A stretch of 64,000 nucleotides of DNA from an uncultured bacterium (GTDB taxonomy: Bacteria > Actinomycetota > Coriobacteriia > Coriobacteriales > Coriobacteriaceae): NCBI GenBank assembly GCA_905215525.1, contig CAJMQJ010000008.1:62001-126000 (forward strand), in the 5' to 3' direction. Position numbers and translations under genes: made by a program. Each line of letters starts with the position of its first letter. The first letter of the stretch is position 1. The notes under the pieces are model-generated. The model was given only the letters and a program-made list of their open reading frames with translations. It ran no database searches and was not told the DNA's origin. Positions 50,420 to 59,580 of this stretch are shown here, in pieces.

Positions 50420-51868
50420 ATGGCTGAAAAATACGACGATCTGGCCAGATCCATACTCGAGAACGTAGGCGGCACAGAGAACGTCGCCAGCGTCGCGCAC
50501 TGCATCACGCGCGTGCGCTTCAAACTCAAGGACGAGTCCCGCGCCAACACTGCCAAGATCGAGGCCCTCAAGGGCGTCATCCAGGTCATCCAGGCCAACG
50601 GCCAGTACCAGGTGGTCGTGGGTAACATCGTCGAGGACGTCTACGACGCGGTCCTGGAGGCCGGCAACTTCTCGGGCGGCGCAAGCGCCGACGACGAGCC
50701 CCAGGGCGATAAGACCGTTGCCTCCGTCGTCATCGACCTCATCTCTGGCATCTTCCAGCCCATCCTGGGACCGCTTGCCGCCGCAGGCATCATGAAGGGG
50801 CTGCTTGCCCTCATCACCTACTTCGTCCCGGCCTTTGCAAACGACGGCCTCTACACGCTGCTCTACACCGTGGCTGACGGCTTCTTCTACTTCCTTCCCG
50901 TCGCCCTGGCGTTCAGTGCCGCGCGCAAGTTCCGCATGAACGAGTTCACCGGCGTGGCAATCGGCGTGGCGCTTCTCTACCCGACGATGGTCGCCCTGAC
51001 CTCGGGCGAGGCGCTCGGCAGCATCGACCTCGGCGTGGCCGGCACGTTCTCGTGGTACGCCACCGCCCTCGGGCTCCCCATCATCATGCCCGTGTCCGGC
51101 TACGTGAGCTCGGTGATCCCCGTCCTTCTCATGGTGTGGTTCGGCTCTATCCTTGAGCGCTGGCTCAAGAGCTGGATGCCGGCTGCGCTCAAGATGTTCC
51201 TTGTCCCGCTCGCCACGATGACGGTCTCCATCGTCTTGGGCTACCTCATCATCGGCCCGGTGGCCACCCTCATCACCAACCTGCTGAGCGCGGCATTCTC
51301 GTTCATCTTCCAGCTCCCCGTGGTTGGTTCCGTCCTGGGCAGCGCCCTGGTTGGCGGACTGTGGATGTGCCTCGTCATCTTTGGCTTCCACTGGAGCCTC
51401 ATCCCCATCTCCATCATGAATCTGAACACCCTCGGCCACGACAGCGTGCTCGCCGCCACCATCGGCCACGGGTTCGCGCTCGGAGCGGTCATCTTTGCCA
51501 TGTACCTCAGAAACAAGGACGAGCGCTTCCGCGGCATCGCCCTTCCCGGGATGATCTCCGCCTTCTTCTTCGGCGTCACCGAGCCGGGCATCTACGGCAT
51601 CGCCCTCCCCAACAAGCGCGCGTTCGTCGTGGCATGCCTGAGCTCCGCCGTGGGCGGCGCCATCGTGGGAATGACTGGCGCTCTCATGTACATCTCGGGC
51701 GGCCTCGGCGTCTTCAACCTGCTCAACTTTATCGACGGGACCCCTGGTGGCGCCGGGATCTCCCACATGATCTTCGCGATCATCGCCTCGCTCGTCTCTG
51801 CCGTCCTGGCCTTTGTTATCGAGTTCATCACCTACCGGCCCAACGACGATGAGGAAGGCACCCGCTAG
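50420..51868 (+). CDS. PTS beta-glucoside-type transporter subunit EIIBC, second system
   Basis: Product of 482 aa. EIIB domain with the phosphocysteine in VAHCITRVRF (~residue 27), then an EIIC domain with GVTEPGIYGIALP near residue 390. Like the protein encoded at 1155 it lacks an EIIA domain. It is paired with the GH1 gene, so it probably carries beta-glucosides such as cellobiose or arbutin. AAGGAGAAAATA precedes ATG 50420. No antiterminator gene is adjacent; the one at 51-887 or an unlinked gene could act. Confidence 0.92.
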   Translation: MAEKYDDLARSILENVGGTENVASVAHCITRVRFKLKDESRANTAKIEALKGVIQVIQANGQYQVVVGNIVEDVYDAVLEAGNFSGGASADDEPQGDKTVASVVIDLISGIFQPILGPLAAAGIMKGLLALITYFVPAFANDGLYTLLYTVADGFFYFLPVALAFSAARKFRMNEFTGVAIGVALLYPTMVALTSGEALGSIDLGVAGTFSWYATALGLPIIMPVSGYVSSVIPVLLMVWFGSILERWLKSWMPAALKMFLVPLATMTVSIVLGYLIIGPVATLITNLLSAAFSFIFQLPVVGSVLGSALVGGLWMCLVIFGFHWSLIPISIMNLNTLGHDSVLAATIGHGFALGAVIFAMYLRNKDERFRGIALPGMISAFFFGVTEPGIYGIALPNKRAFVVACLSSAVGGAIVGMTGALMYISGGLGVFNLLNFIDGTPGGAGISHMIFAIIASLVSAVLAFVIEFITYRPNDDEEGTR

Positions 51869-51924
51869 CCTGCGCCCTCCTCAATCAGCTCTATGTAATT
51901 GAGGGGCAGTTGAGGTGGGTGAGG

Positions 51925-51959
51925 GCCGAGGGCGATCAAGGTGGCCGCCCTCGGCCCGG
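51925..51959 (+). terminator. Hairpin after the second PTS gene
   Basis: GGGCCGAGGGCG pairs with CGCCCTCGGCCC, without a clear U-run. It may mark the end of the block's transcript. Confidence 0.5.
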
Positions 51960-51989
51960 GACAACCTGCCAGAAGGCGTTTAGCTTTCT

Positions 51990-52040
51990 CGGGCGGCGCT
52001 GAAATGAACTGCGCCCCGATACTTGGACGGGTCAATTAGC
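51990..52040 (-). mobile_element. Probable terminal end of an IS3-family element
   Basis: TGAACTGCGCCCCGATACTTG, then GACGGG (about 52005-52032), resembles the ends of IS3-family elements, and lies just beyond the C-terminus of a transposase remnant. A clear partner inverted repeat was not found. Confidence 0.45.
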
Positions 52041-52043
52041 GGC

Positions 52044-52208
52044 CTATGCCGCACATGGGGACTGATTTCGGAACTCCTCCGGGGTCAGTCCCTTTTGCTT
52101 AACCCGCCTCCTCTTGTTCCAGTGAACGGTATAGGCTTCGAGGTCCCGCTTGAACTCCTCGAAGCTCCGCCACGTCCGGCTCCTGTAGAATTCGTCCTTC
52201 AGGCGCCC
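52044..52208 (-). pseudogene. Remnant of an IS3-family transposase (C-terminus only)
   Basis: The last ~54 codons of a minus-strand frame, starting GRLKDEFYRSRTWRSFEEF and continuing TVHWNKRRRVKQKGLTPEEFRNQ, match the end of IS3-type OrfB integrases. The preceding sequence (to ~52400) reads as unrelated or out-of-frame material, and the catalytic DDE residues are missing. The element is inactive. It sits immediately downstream of the beta-glucoside block. Confidence 0.8.
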
Positions 52209-52510
52209 GGGCAGCAGCTCCGTCGCAAGAGCTCGCCCTCGCACGCCGCCGGCCCCGGCCGGGTCCGGGCACCCTTCGGCCTCCCGCTGGCCTTCGGCGC
52301 GCCCGCACCCCCTGTCGCAAAGCTCTGCTGCAAGAGTCCTCGGCGTGGCGTCGTGCCTGACTCTCCCGTCCATAAAGAAGCCCCCATTTCTAATGTTCAA
52401 GAAATGAGGGGCGGTTCAATTTCGGGACGGGGATTAAATAATCATTCGGAGCAAATCTATTTTTATCCCCGTGCCAGAAAAATCATCGGGCGTGGTCTGG
52501 GGCAAACAGT
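52209..52510. other. Degraded sequence between the IS remnant and rlmD
   Basis: This holds probable decayed transposase or flanking DNA. CCCCATTTC/GAAATGAGGGG (about 52382-52410) is a hairpin. No intact gene or RNA was recognised. Confidence 0.5.
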
Positions 52511-53824
52511 CTAGTTGCGCTTGAGGTGGACGACGGTTTCGCAGTGGAAGGTTTGCGGGAACAGATCGACCGGCGTGATCTTGACGGGGGAGAAGGTACC
52601 TTCCTCGACAAAGCGCTTAAGGTCGCGTGCCAGGGTGGCGGGGTCGCAGCTCACGTAGGCGACATCGCGAGCGCTCGTGCTGGCGATAAGGTCGATCGCC
52701 TCGGGGGCGAGGCCTGCGCGCGGCGGGTCGACCACCAAGACGTCGGCATCCTGGTCGGGGAACTCGCGCACCGCGTCTCCGCCAATGACGTCGACATTAT
52801 CAAGCTTGTTGATTTCCAGGTTACGGCGCAGGTCGCGCACGGCCGGGCCGTAGGCCTCGACGGCGGCGACGAAGTCGCAGCGGCGGGCGAGCGGCAGGGT
52901 AAAGGTTCCGGCGCCGCAGTACAGGTCCACGGCTAGCTCGTCTTCCTGCGGGTCGAGGGCGTCCATAACGAGCTCAATCAAAATCTCGGCGCCCTTGGTA
53001 TTGACCTGGAAAAACGACGGGGCAGATAAGCGCATCTGGCCTTCGGCGATGTTCTCGGTCCACGAGCCCTCGCCGGCGAGCATCTCGACTTTGGAGACAC
53101 GTCGGGCTTTCTTTTCGCCCTTGCTCATCACACGCACGATACTCGTGGGATGAGCGGCGTCCGCCAGCACGCGCGAGACCTGTGAGCGCGGAAAAGAGCC
53201 CGTGGGCGTCCAGAGTGCGACCTCGAGTGCCTTGGTGCGGCGCGATGCGCGAATGCCCACGCGTTCGAGGCCCAGGTCGTGGCTGCCGCTTAGATAGTTG
53301 AGCGCGCCGACGACCGATTTGAGCGCCTTGGGAAAACGCTTATCGAACAGCGGGCACGCATCGACGGTCACTATTTTGCTGGGGTCGACACCGTGCATGC
53401 CAAGGCGCACGCGACCGTTGACGACGGTCGGTTCGAGCTCGATTTTATTGCGGTAGCCCCAGTCGTCCTTGGTATGGCGGATGGGCTGTACCAACTCATC
53501 GACCTGCTCGGGAGCGAACTTGCCGATGCGCTCGAGCGTGGAGCGCAGATTTTGCTCCTTGGCGGCGAGCTGTGCCGTGCGTGAGAGATTGCCCCACGAG
53601 CAGCCGCCGCAGATGCCAACGAAGGGGCAGGGAGGCTGGATGCGATCGGGGCTTGGCTCCAGAATCTCGGTGGTGCGGGCGCGCATGAACGACTTGCCGT
53701 CCTGTACGACCTCGGCCTCGACGGTGTCGCCTGCCACGGCGCCCTGCACAAAGACGGCCTTGCCGTTGTCGGCGTGCGCCAGCCCGTCGGCGCCGTAGGT
53801 CATCGATTCTATAGTGAGCTTCAT
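52511..53824 (-). CDS. rlmD: 23S rRNA (uracil-5-)-methyltransferase RumA family
   Basis: Product of 437 aa. An N-terminal TRAM domain is followed by the iron-sulphur cluster segment CPFVGICGGCSWG (~75-88). The SAM-binding motif is VDLYCGAGTFTLPLA, and the catalytic cysteine is in YVSCDPATLARDL. It methylates a uridine at C5 in 23S rRNA (RlmD) or a related site; RlmC/TrmA-type specificity cannot be excluded. ATG 53824 has CAGGGAT upstream; twelve further codons are open but without a site. Confidence 0.9.
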   Translation of the reverse strand: MKLTIESMTYGADGLAHADNGKAVFVQGAVAGDTVEAEVVQDGKSFMRARTTEILEPSPDRIQPPCPFVGICGGCSWGNLSRTAQLAAKEQNLRSTLERIGKFAPEQVDELVQPIRHTKDDWGYRNKIELEPTVVNGRVRLGMHGVDPSKIVTVDACPLFDKRFPKALKSVVGALNYLSGSHDLGLERVGIRASRRTKALEVALWTPTGSFPRSQVSRVLADAAHPTSIVRVMSKGEKKARRVSKVEMLAGEGSWTENIAEGQMRLSAPSFFQVNTKGAEILIELVMDALDPQEDELAVDLYCGAGTFTLPLARRCDFVAAVEAYGPAVRDLRRNLEINKLDNVDVIGGDAVREFPDQDADVLVVDPPRAGLAPEAIDLIASTSARDVAYVSCDPATLARDLKRFVEEGTFSPVKITPVDLFPQTFHCETVVHLKRN

Positions 53825-53872
53825 ATCCCTGCCTGTCATTCGCGTTGTTGTCCGCACCATGGTAGCAGGGAA

Positions 53873-53917
53873 AAGCGCCCCACATCCGAGGCTTTCCTCA
53901 AATGCGGGGCGCTTCTA
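53873..53917. terminator. Hairpin between ppk1 and rlmD
   Basis: AAGCGCCCC pairs with GGGGCGCTT, with GAGG/CCTC inside. It probably ends ppk1 transcription on the minus strand. Confidence 0.6.
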
Positions 53918-53937
53918 CAAACTGCTTCTACAAACGA

Positions 53938-56340
53938 CTATTTCGTTTTGCCGGTAATGAGTGTCTTAAGACCCAGGCCGATCAGGCCCAGGCCCATGCG
54001 CACGCGACCGGGGCGATGGCGCTCGATGGCCTTGGTCTTGCCGGCGGGCTTCTTGCGACGGGCACTCGTCTCGGGTGCGGGCTTGGTGACCTGCGGCTCG
54101 GGCTGAGGTGCAGGTGCAGGCTCGGGCTCAATGACGGTCGCCTGGACCTCTTGGACCTTGGGTGCTACCGGCTGCGGCTCGGGCTCGGGGGCGGGTTTTG
54201 CCTCAATGACGGGCTCGGGCGCGGCCTCGGCGTTGTGATAGGCACGCTCCAGCAGGGCTTCCTGTGAGTTGAAGGGCTTCTCACCCTCTGCGCGCTCCAC
54301 GGGGACCCAGGTGCCGTCGCTCGTGAGGCTGCGGGCCTTCACGTTGTCGCGCAGCTGCATACTCATGTATTCGTGCACCAGGGCGCGGCAGGTGGGGTCG
54401 AGCACGGGGAAGGCGATTTCCACGCGGTGCTCGGTGTTGCGCGTCATCATGTCGGCCGAGCTCAGATAGATCATGTCCGAGTCCACGCCAAAGGCGTAAA
54501 CGCGCGCATGCTCCAAAAAGCGTCCGACGATAGAACGGACATGCACGTTCTCGGTCTTGCCCGGAACGCCGGGCTTGAGGCATGAGATGCCGCGGATGAT
54601 CATGTCCACGCGGACTCCTGCACACGATGCCTCGGCGATCTTGTCGATGACCTCGCGGTCGGTGAGCGAGTTGAGCTTAAAGAACACACGGGCGGGCTCG
54701 CCAGCGAGGGCGCGCTGGATCTCGCGATCCAGGCCGCGCATGATGAGCGGCTTGAGGCCCACGGGCGCCACGCCCAGGAAGCGGTAATCGCCGCGCAGGT
54801 TGCCCAGCGACAGGTTGCGGAAGAACAAGTTGGCGTCCTCGCCGATGCCGGGGTGGGCGGTCATGAGCATAAAGTCGCTGTAGAGCTTGGCCGTCTTCTC
54901 GTTAAAGTTGCCGGTGCCCAACAGCGTCAGGCGTGTAAGCGCCATGCCCTCGCGATAGGTGAGCTGGCAGATCTTGGAGTGGCACTTAAAGCCCTCGGAG
55001 CCGTAGATGACGGTGCAGCCGGCCTCTTCCAGGCGCTCGGCCCACTCGATGTTGTTCTGCTCGTCAAAGCGCGCGCGGAGCTCCATGAGCACCGTGACCT
55101 CTTTGCCGTTCTCGGCGGCATCGATCAGTGACTCGCACAGGCGGCTCTGCTTGGCCACGCGGTAGAGCGTGATGCGCAGTGAGATGCACTCGGGGTCGTA
55201 GGCGGCCTCGTGCACCAGATCCAGGAAGGGGTTCATGGCCTCATAGGGATAAAAGAGCAGCTTGTCGTGCTGAAGTACCTGCTCGCGGATGGAGCGGGTC
55301 ATATCGATGGTGGGGTTGGGCTGCGGCTTAAACGGTGTAAAGAGCAGCTCGTTGCGCAGGTGCTCGGGAATCTTGCCCTCAATGCCAAAGACGTAGCCTA
55401 GGTCGAGCGGGATATCGCAGGTAAAGACAGAGCGGTGCGAAAGCTCGAGCGCCTTGCGGATGGTCTTGAGCGTCGCCTTCTCGAGCGACCCCGAGACCGC
55501 GAGCACCACCGGCTGCAGGCGCAAGCGTTTCTTGAGGATGCGCTTCATGTGCTGACGGTAATCCTCTTCCTCCTCGACGCCCTCGCCGTCCGGGTCGATG
55601 TCGGCGTTGCGGGTGACGCGGATGAGCGCGCGGTCGAGCGGCTTATAGGAGCCAAAGCAGCTGTCCAGGCAGGCGAGGATGACGTCCTCGAGCAAGATGT
55701 AGGAGTAGGTGCCGGTGGGCGAGGGGATCTCGACCACGCGGTTCATCGAGGTGGGAATCTCGATAAGGCCCAGCAGACTCTCCTCGTCGGTGACGCCGTC
55801 CAGGCCGCAGGCCAGGTAGAGTGCGCCGTTGCGCAGGTTGGGGAAGGGGTGGCGCGGGTCAATCACCAGCGGTGAGATGACCGGCGACACGTAGGCCTGG
55901 AAGTAACGGGTTACAAAGGTGCGCTCCTCGGGCGTAAGCGAATCGATGCGGGCGCGGTGAACGCCCAGGGTGTCGAGCTTGCCCTCGATGCTCTTAAAGA
56001 TGGACTCCCATCGGGTAAGGAGCCCGGGCATTTCGGCCATGACAGCATCGACTTGTTCGGAGGCGGTCATATTGCTCTTGTTGTCGACAGGCTGTTTTTT
56101 GAGCTCTGCCAGATCGGACAGGCCGCCCACGCGCACCATGAGAAACTCATCGAGGTTAGACTCGAAAATCGACACGAACTTTAGCCGCTCGAACAGCGGA
56201 ACGGTCTCGTCGAAGGCTTCGTCAAGCACACGGTTGTCAAAGCGCAGCCAGCTGAGCTCTCGGTTCTGCGTGTACGAGAAGTCGCGCGGCGGCTTACGCA
56301 GCTTTGCAGCGGCTTGCTTTTTTTCGATTTTGCTCGGCAT
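53938..56340 (-). CDS. ppk1: Polyphosphate kinase 1
   Basis: Product of 800 aa. The phosphohistidine is in YGSEGFKCHSKICQL, and ITLYRVAKQS lies at the ATP site; the N domain starts RELSWLRFDNRVLDEA. It makes polyphosphate from ATP. The catalytic part ends at ~680; a Pro/Glu/Ala-rich low-complexity tail of ~80 residues and a basic GRVRMGLGLIGLGLKTL end are unusual for PPK1. Starts at 56340 and 56346 are both possible; neither has a strong site. Confidence 0.92.
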   Translation of the reverse strand: MPSKIEKKQAAAKLRKPPRDFSYTQNRELSWLRFDNRVLDEAFDETVPLFERLKFVSIFESNLDEFLMVRVGGLSDLAELKKQPVDNKSNMTASEQVDAVMAEMPGLLTRWESIFKSIEGKLDTLGVHRARIDSLTPEERTFVTRYFQAYVSPVISPLVIDPRHPFPNLRNGALYLACGLDGVTDEESLLGLIEIPTSMNRVVEIPSPTGTYSYILLEDVILACLDSCFGSYKPLDRALIRVTRNADIDPDGEGVEEEEDYRQHMKRILKKRLRLQPVVLAVSGSLEKATLKTIRKALELSHRSVFTCDIPLDLGYVFGIEGKIPEHLRNELLFTPFKPQPNPTIDMTRSIREQVLQHDKLLFYPYEAMNPFLDLVHEAAYDPECISLRITLYRVAKQSRLCESLIDAAENGKEVTVLMELRARFDEQNNIEWAERLEEAGCTVIYGSEGFKCHSKICQLTYREGMALTRLTLLGTGNFNEKTAKLYSDFMLMTAHPGIGEDANLFFRNLSLGNLRGDYRFLGVAPVGLKPLIMRGLDREIQRALAGEPARVFFKLNSLTDREVIDKIAEASCAGVRVDMIIRGISCLKPGVPGKTENVHVRSIVGRFLEHARVYAFGVDSDMIYLSSADMMTRNTEHRVEIAFPVLDPTCRALVHEYMSMQLRDNVKARSLTSDGTWVPVERAEGEKPFNSQEALLERAYHNAEAAPEPVIEAKPAPEPEPQPVAPKVQEVQATVIEPEPAPAPQPEPQVTKPAPETSARRKKPAGKTKAIERHRPGRVRMGLGLIGLGLKTLITGKTK

Positions 56341-56897
56341 ATGCATCTGTCCGTTCAGTCCCCGTGGGGGACGGTTGCCTAACACTATTCACTATTGTCT
56401 CAATTTAGTCGGCCTATGGCACGGACGTATCGCGTGAACGGTATCTTTACCTACTTCTTACGCTGACAAGCCATAGAGCTGACGCCCTTCGCGTTGTGAA
56501 AAACGGTCTATATCCTCACTCAACTGGTGAGTATGTGTGAATAAGAATGATAGGTAGCTGAATATCATCGAATACAGACAGAAACACGAACAAGCGTCAT
56601 TTATATACATAAAACCGTTTTAGATATGCAATTCTTAATCGAAAGATTGGAGTTGTAATTGCGAATGATTTTTAAGAAAAAAGAGCATTTACCTTAGAAA
56701 AGCTACTTTAGAACGCCGAAGTGCATTATGGGAGAATCATATTCGATATACCGTTCATCGAACTTTGTTGACCGTTCGGGGGCGAGGTGGAATTGCGGTT
56801 GGAATTTGGATATAACTAGAGCTGTCAGCAAGCAGCACCCGTTACGGAAGGGTGCTGAGAGATTCGGCCGAAAGGCCCGAAAGAAAGGTAGGAGGCC
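56341..56897 (+). promoter_or_regulatory. arcA1 upstream region with RAACGGT boxes and hairpin leader
   Basis: GTGAACGGT lies at 56434-56442; weaker AACGGT/ACCGTT boxes lie at 56499 and 56611. A pair of CCGTTC boxes starts at 56751 and 56772, 21 bases apart. The -10-like TATAAC is at 56811-56816, 40 bases after the second box. The leader then has two hairpins: GCACCC/GGGTGC and GGCC-GAAA-GGCC. The arcA2 upstream region repeats this geometry. The rest of the region is A+T-rich with no gene seen. Confidence 0.6.
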
Positions 56898-58139
56898 ATG
56901 ACGAAAGGTCTGCACGTGCCTTCCGAGATCGGCAAGCTCAGGAAGGTCTGCCTGCACCGTCCCGGCGACGAGCTCCTCAACCTGCCGCCCGACGAGCTCG
57001 AGCGACTCCTGTTCGACGACGTCCCGTTCCTGGAGGTCGCGCAGCAGGAGCACGACACCTTCGCCCAGATCCTGAGGGACCAGGGCGTGGAGGTGCTCTA
57101 CCTCGAGAACCTCGTCGCGGAGGTGTTCGACCAGGTCCCCGGCGCCCGCGCCGAGTTCACCGACCAGTACATCGCCGAGGCAGGCATCCGCGGCCAGCAC
57201 ATGCCGCAGATCGTCCGCGAGAAGCTGGACTCCATCGAGGACAACCTCGAGTTCGTCAAGAAGACCATGGCCGGCATGACCAAGGCCGAGATCGACATGC
57301 CCCTCACGGCGTCCACGACCCTCGACTCCCTGGTCAACTCCGAGTCCGAGTCCGACCTGATCATCGACCCGATGCCCAACCTCTACTTCACCCGCGACCC
57401 GTTCGCGGTCGTCGGCGAGGGCGTCAACCTCAACCGCATGTACTCGGTCACCCGCAACCGCGAGACCCTGTACGGCAAGTACGTCTTCAAGTACCACCCC
57501 GACTACAAGGACGTCTCCCTGTACTTCCGCCGCGACTGCCAGTTCCACACCGAGGGCGGCGACGTGCTGAACATCAACGAGAAGACCCTCGCCGTCGGCA
57601 TCTCCCAGCGCACCCAGGCGGCCGCCATCGACGTCATGGCCCAGAACATCTTCTGGAACTCCGACTCCAAGGTCGAGCGCATCCTGGCCTTCGACATCCC
57701 CGTCTCGCGCGCCTTCATGCACCTCGACACGGTCTTCACCCAGATCGACGTCGATAAGTTCACGATCCACCCCGCCATCATGGGCACCCTGCGCGTCTAC
57801 GAGCTGACCGCCGGCAAGAACCCGGGCGACGTGAACATCCGCCTGATCGAGGACACCCTCGAGCACGTCCTGGAGGACGCCACCGGCGTCGACCAGGTCA
57901 AGCTGATCCCCTGCGGCGGCGGCGACCCGATCGCGGCCTCCCGCGAGCAGTGGAACGACGGCTCCAACACCCTGTGCGTCGAGCCCGGCAAGATCTGCGT
58001 CTACGCCCGCAACACCGTCACCAACGACGTGCTGTACAAGGAGGGCCTGGACCTTCTCGTCGTGCCCTCCGCCGAGCTCTCCCGCGGCCGCGGCGGCCCG
58101 CGCTGCATGAGCATGCCCTTCTGGCGTGAGGACCTCTAA
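56898..58139 (+). CDS. arcA: Arginine deiminase, copy 1
   Basis: Product of 413 aa. Active-site segments: PNLYFTRDPFAVVG, FHTEGGDVLNI (catalytic Glu/His region) and GGPRCMSMPF with the nucleophilic cysteine near residue 403. It hydrolyses arginine to citrulline and ammonia, the first step of ATP-yielding arginine catabolism. GGTAGGAGGCC precedes ATG 56898. The protein is identical to copy 2 (59988-61229). Codons end almost always in C, typical of very high expression. Confidence 0.96.
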   Translation: MTKGLHVPSEIGKLRKVCLHRPGDELLNLPPDELERLLFDDVPFLEVAQQEHDTFAQILRDQGVEVLYLENLVAEVFDQVPGARAEFTDQYIAEAGIRGQHMPQIVREKLDSIEDNLEFVKKTMAGMTKAEIDMPLTASTTLDSLVNSESESDLIIDPMPNLYFTRDPFAVVGEGVNLNRMYSVTRNRETLYGKYVFKYHPDYKDVSLYFRRDCQFHTEGGDVLNINEKTLAVGISQRTQAAAIDVMAQNIFWNSDSKVERILAFDIPVSRAFMHLDTVFTQIDVDKFTIHPAIMGTLRVYELTAGKNPGDVNIRLIEDTLEHVLEDATGVDQVKLIPCGGGDPIAASREQWNDGSNTLCVEPGKICVYARNTVTNDVLYKEGLDLLVVPSAELSRGRGGPRCMSMPFWREDL

Positions 58140-58198
58140 GGTCTTCTAGGACCCGTATAGGTCTTAATACATACATCTAGCTGACGTTAGATGTCTCC

Positions 58199-58238
58199 CA
58201 TTGGGGCGGTGCGGGTTTTCGCGCCGCCCCAATCTTGT
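58199..58238 (+). terminator. Intrinsic terminator after arcA copy 1
   Basis: ATTGGGGCGG pairs with CCGCCCCAAT around a GC- and T-rich loop, followed by CTTGT. Confidence 0.7.
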
Positions 58239-58288
58239 ATGAGGAACGTCAACACGGTTGGATGACTGCTTTTGTAAGGAGCTTGGCC

Positions 58289-59413
58289 ATGGACATTAAG
58301 ACGATTGGCGTTGAGGAATGGCTCAACGTTTGGGAGAAGAGCGCCACGTGGGACATCGCCCAGTCGACGATCTCGTCGCTCACCATGGGCGAGCTGCGCG
58401 CGCTCGATGAGCAGGACGGTGCCACGTTCTACGAGCGCCTGGACCGCGAGAAGATGAACTACGGCTGGATCGAGGGCTCTCCGGAGTTTAAGGCCGAGGT
58501 TGCCAAGCTGTATCGTCGCGAGGTCAATCCCGATCACATTCTGCAGACCAATGGCTGCACGGGCGCTAACCTCAACGCCATCATGGCCGTGGTCGAGCCC
58601 GGCGACCATGTCATCGCCGAGTGGCCCACCTACGCGCCGCTCTACGAGATTCCGCGTACGCTCGGTGCCGAGGTCGAGTATTGGGAGCTTCGCGAGGAGC
58701 TTGGCTGGAAGCCCGATATCGAGGAGCTTAAACGCTTGGTGCGTCCCAATACCAAGCTCATCTGCATCAACAACGCATCGAACCCCATCGGTACGGTGCT
58801 CGATGCCGATATGCTCGGCCAGATTGCCGAGATCGCCCGTTCGGCTGGCGCCTATGTGCTGTGCGACGAGGTGTACCTGCCGCTTGAGAACACCAAGGCC
58901 TTTATGTCGATGGCCGACATGTACGAGAAGGCCATTGTCACCAACTCGGTGTCCAAGACCTATTCGACGCCTGCGGCCCGCGTGGGCTGGGTCGTGGCCG
59001 ACGAAGAGGTGTCCAACCGCATCCGCACCTACCGCGACTACACCATGATCTGCGGCGGCGTGTTCAACGATGCCCTGGCGACATACGTGCTCGAGCACAA
59101 GGACAAGATTCTCGAGCGCAATCGCAAGATCGTGTTTGGCAACCGCGATATCGCGCAGGCTTGGATCGATACGCAGCATCGCGTTTCCTGGACGGCCCCG
59201 CAGGGAATATCCACCTCGTTTATCCAGCTGGATATTCCCGAGGATGACGAGGAATTCTGTAAGCGCCTGTTGGCCGAGAGGGGAGTGCTGCTGGTCCCCG
59301 GTAGCCGCTTTGAGCTTCCCTGCGGCGCACGCCTGGGCTACTGCGCGAGCGAAGACGTTCTTCGCGAGGGCCTGAGGCTTTTGGGCGAGGCACTGGCGGA
59401 GTTCGATCGCTAG
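58289..59413 (+). CDS. Class I/II aminotransferase in the arginine deiminase cluster
   Basis: Product of 374 aa. The PLP lysine is in VTNSVSKTYSTPAARVGW (~residue 230); NGCTGANLNA, NNASNPIGT and LCDEVYLPL are cofactor or substrate segments. It is fold-type I and distantly related to the aminotransferase at 7840. Its place between two arcA genes suggests a role in using arginine, ornithine or a downstream amino acid, but that is inference. ATG 58289 follows TAAGGAGC. Confidence 0.85.
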   Translation: MDIKTIGVEEWLNVWEKSATWDIAQSTISSLTMGELRALDEQDGATFYERLDREKMNYGWIEGSPEFKAEVAKLYRREVNPDHILQTNGCTGANLNAIMAVVEPGDHVIAEWPTYAPLYEIPRTLGAEVEYWELREELGWKPDIEELKRLVRPNTKLICINNASNPIGTVLDADMLGQIAEIARSAGAYVLCDEVYLPLENTKAFMSMADMYEKAIVTNSVSKTYSTPAARVGWVVADEEVSNRIRTYRDYTMICGGVFNDALATYVLEHKDKILERNRKIVFGNRDIAQAWIDTQHRVSWTAPQGISTSFIQLDIPEDDEEFCKRLLAERGVLLVPGSRFELPCGARLGYCASEDVLREGLRLLGEALAEFDR

Positions 59414-59463
59414 GGTTCCGACGATCTTCGAGGGCCTTATCCAAATTGGCCGAAGATAATCGA

Positions 59464-59506
59464 AAACGAACCCGTTTCCCTAGGGGAAGCGGGTTCGTTT
59501 TTCTAT
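59464..59506 (+). terminator. Intrinsic terminator after the aminotransferase
   Basis: AAACGAACCCG pairs with CGGGTTCGTTT, with TTCCC/GGGAA inside, followed by TTCT. Confidence 0.8.
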
Positions 59507-59580
59507 ACCGAGAAGTCAAGTTGTTACAAATGGGGCCGTAAAGCGAGCCGGTATCCGCTGGGCCTTATACTGAGCTTCCG

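Noticed and set aside
51990..52500. Complete insertion sequence
   Set aside because: Only the C-terminal ~54 codons of the transposase remain and no matching pair of inverted ends was found.
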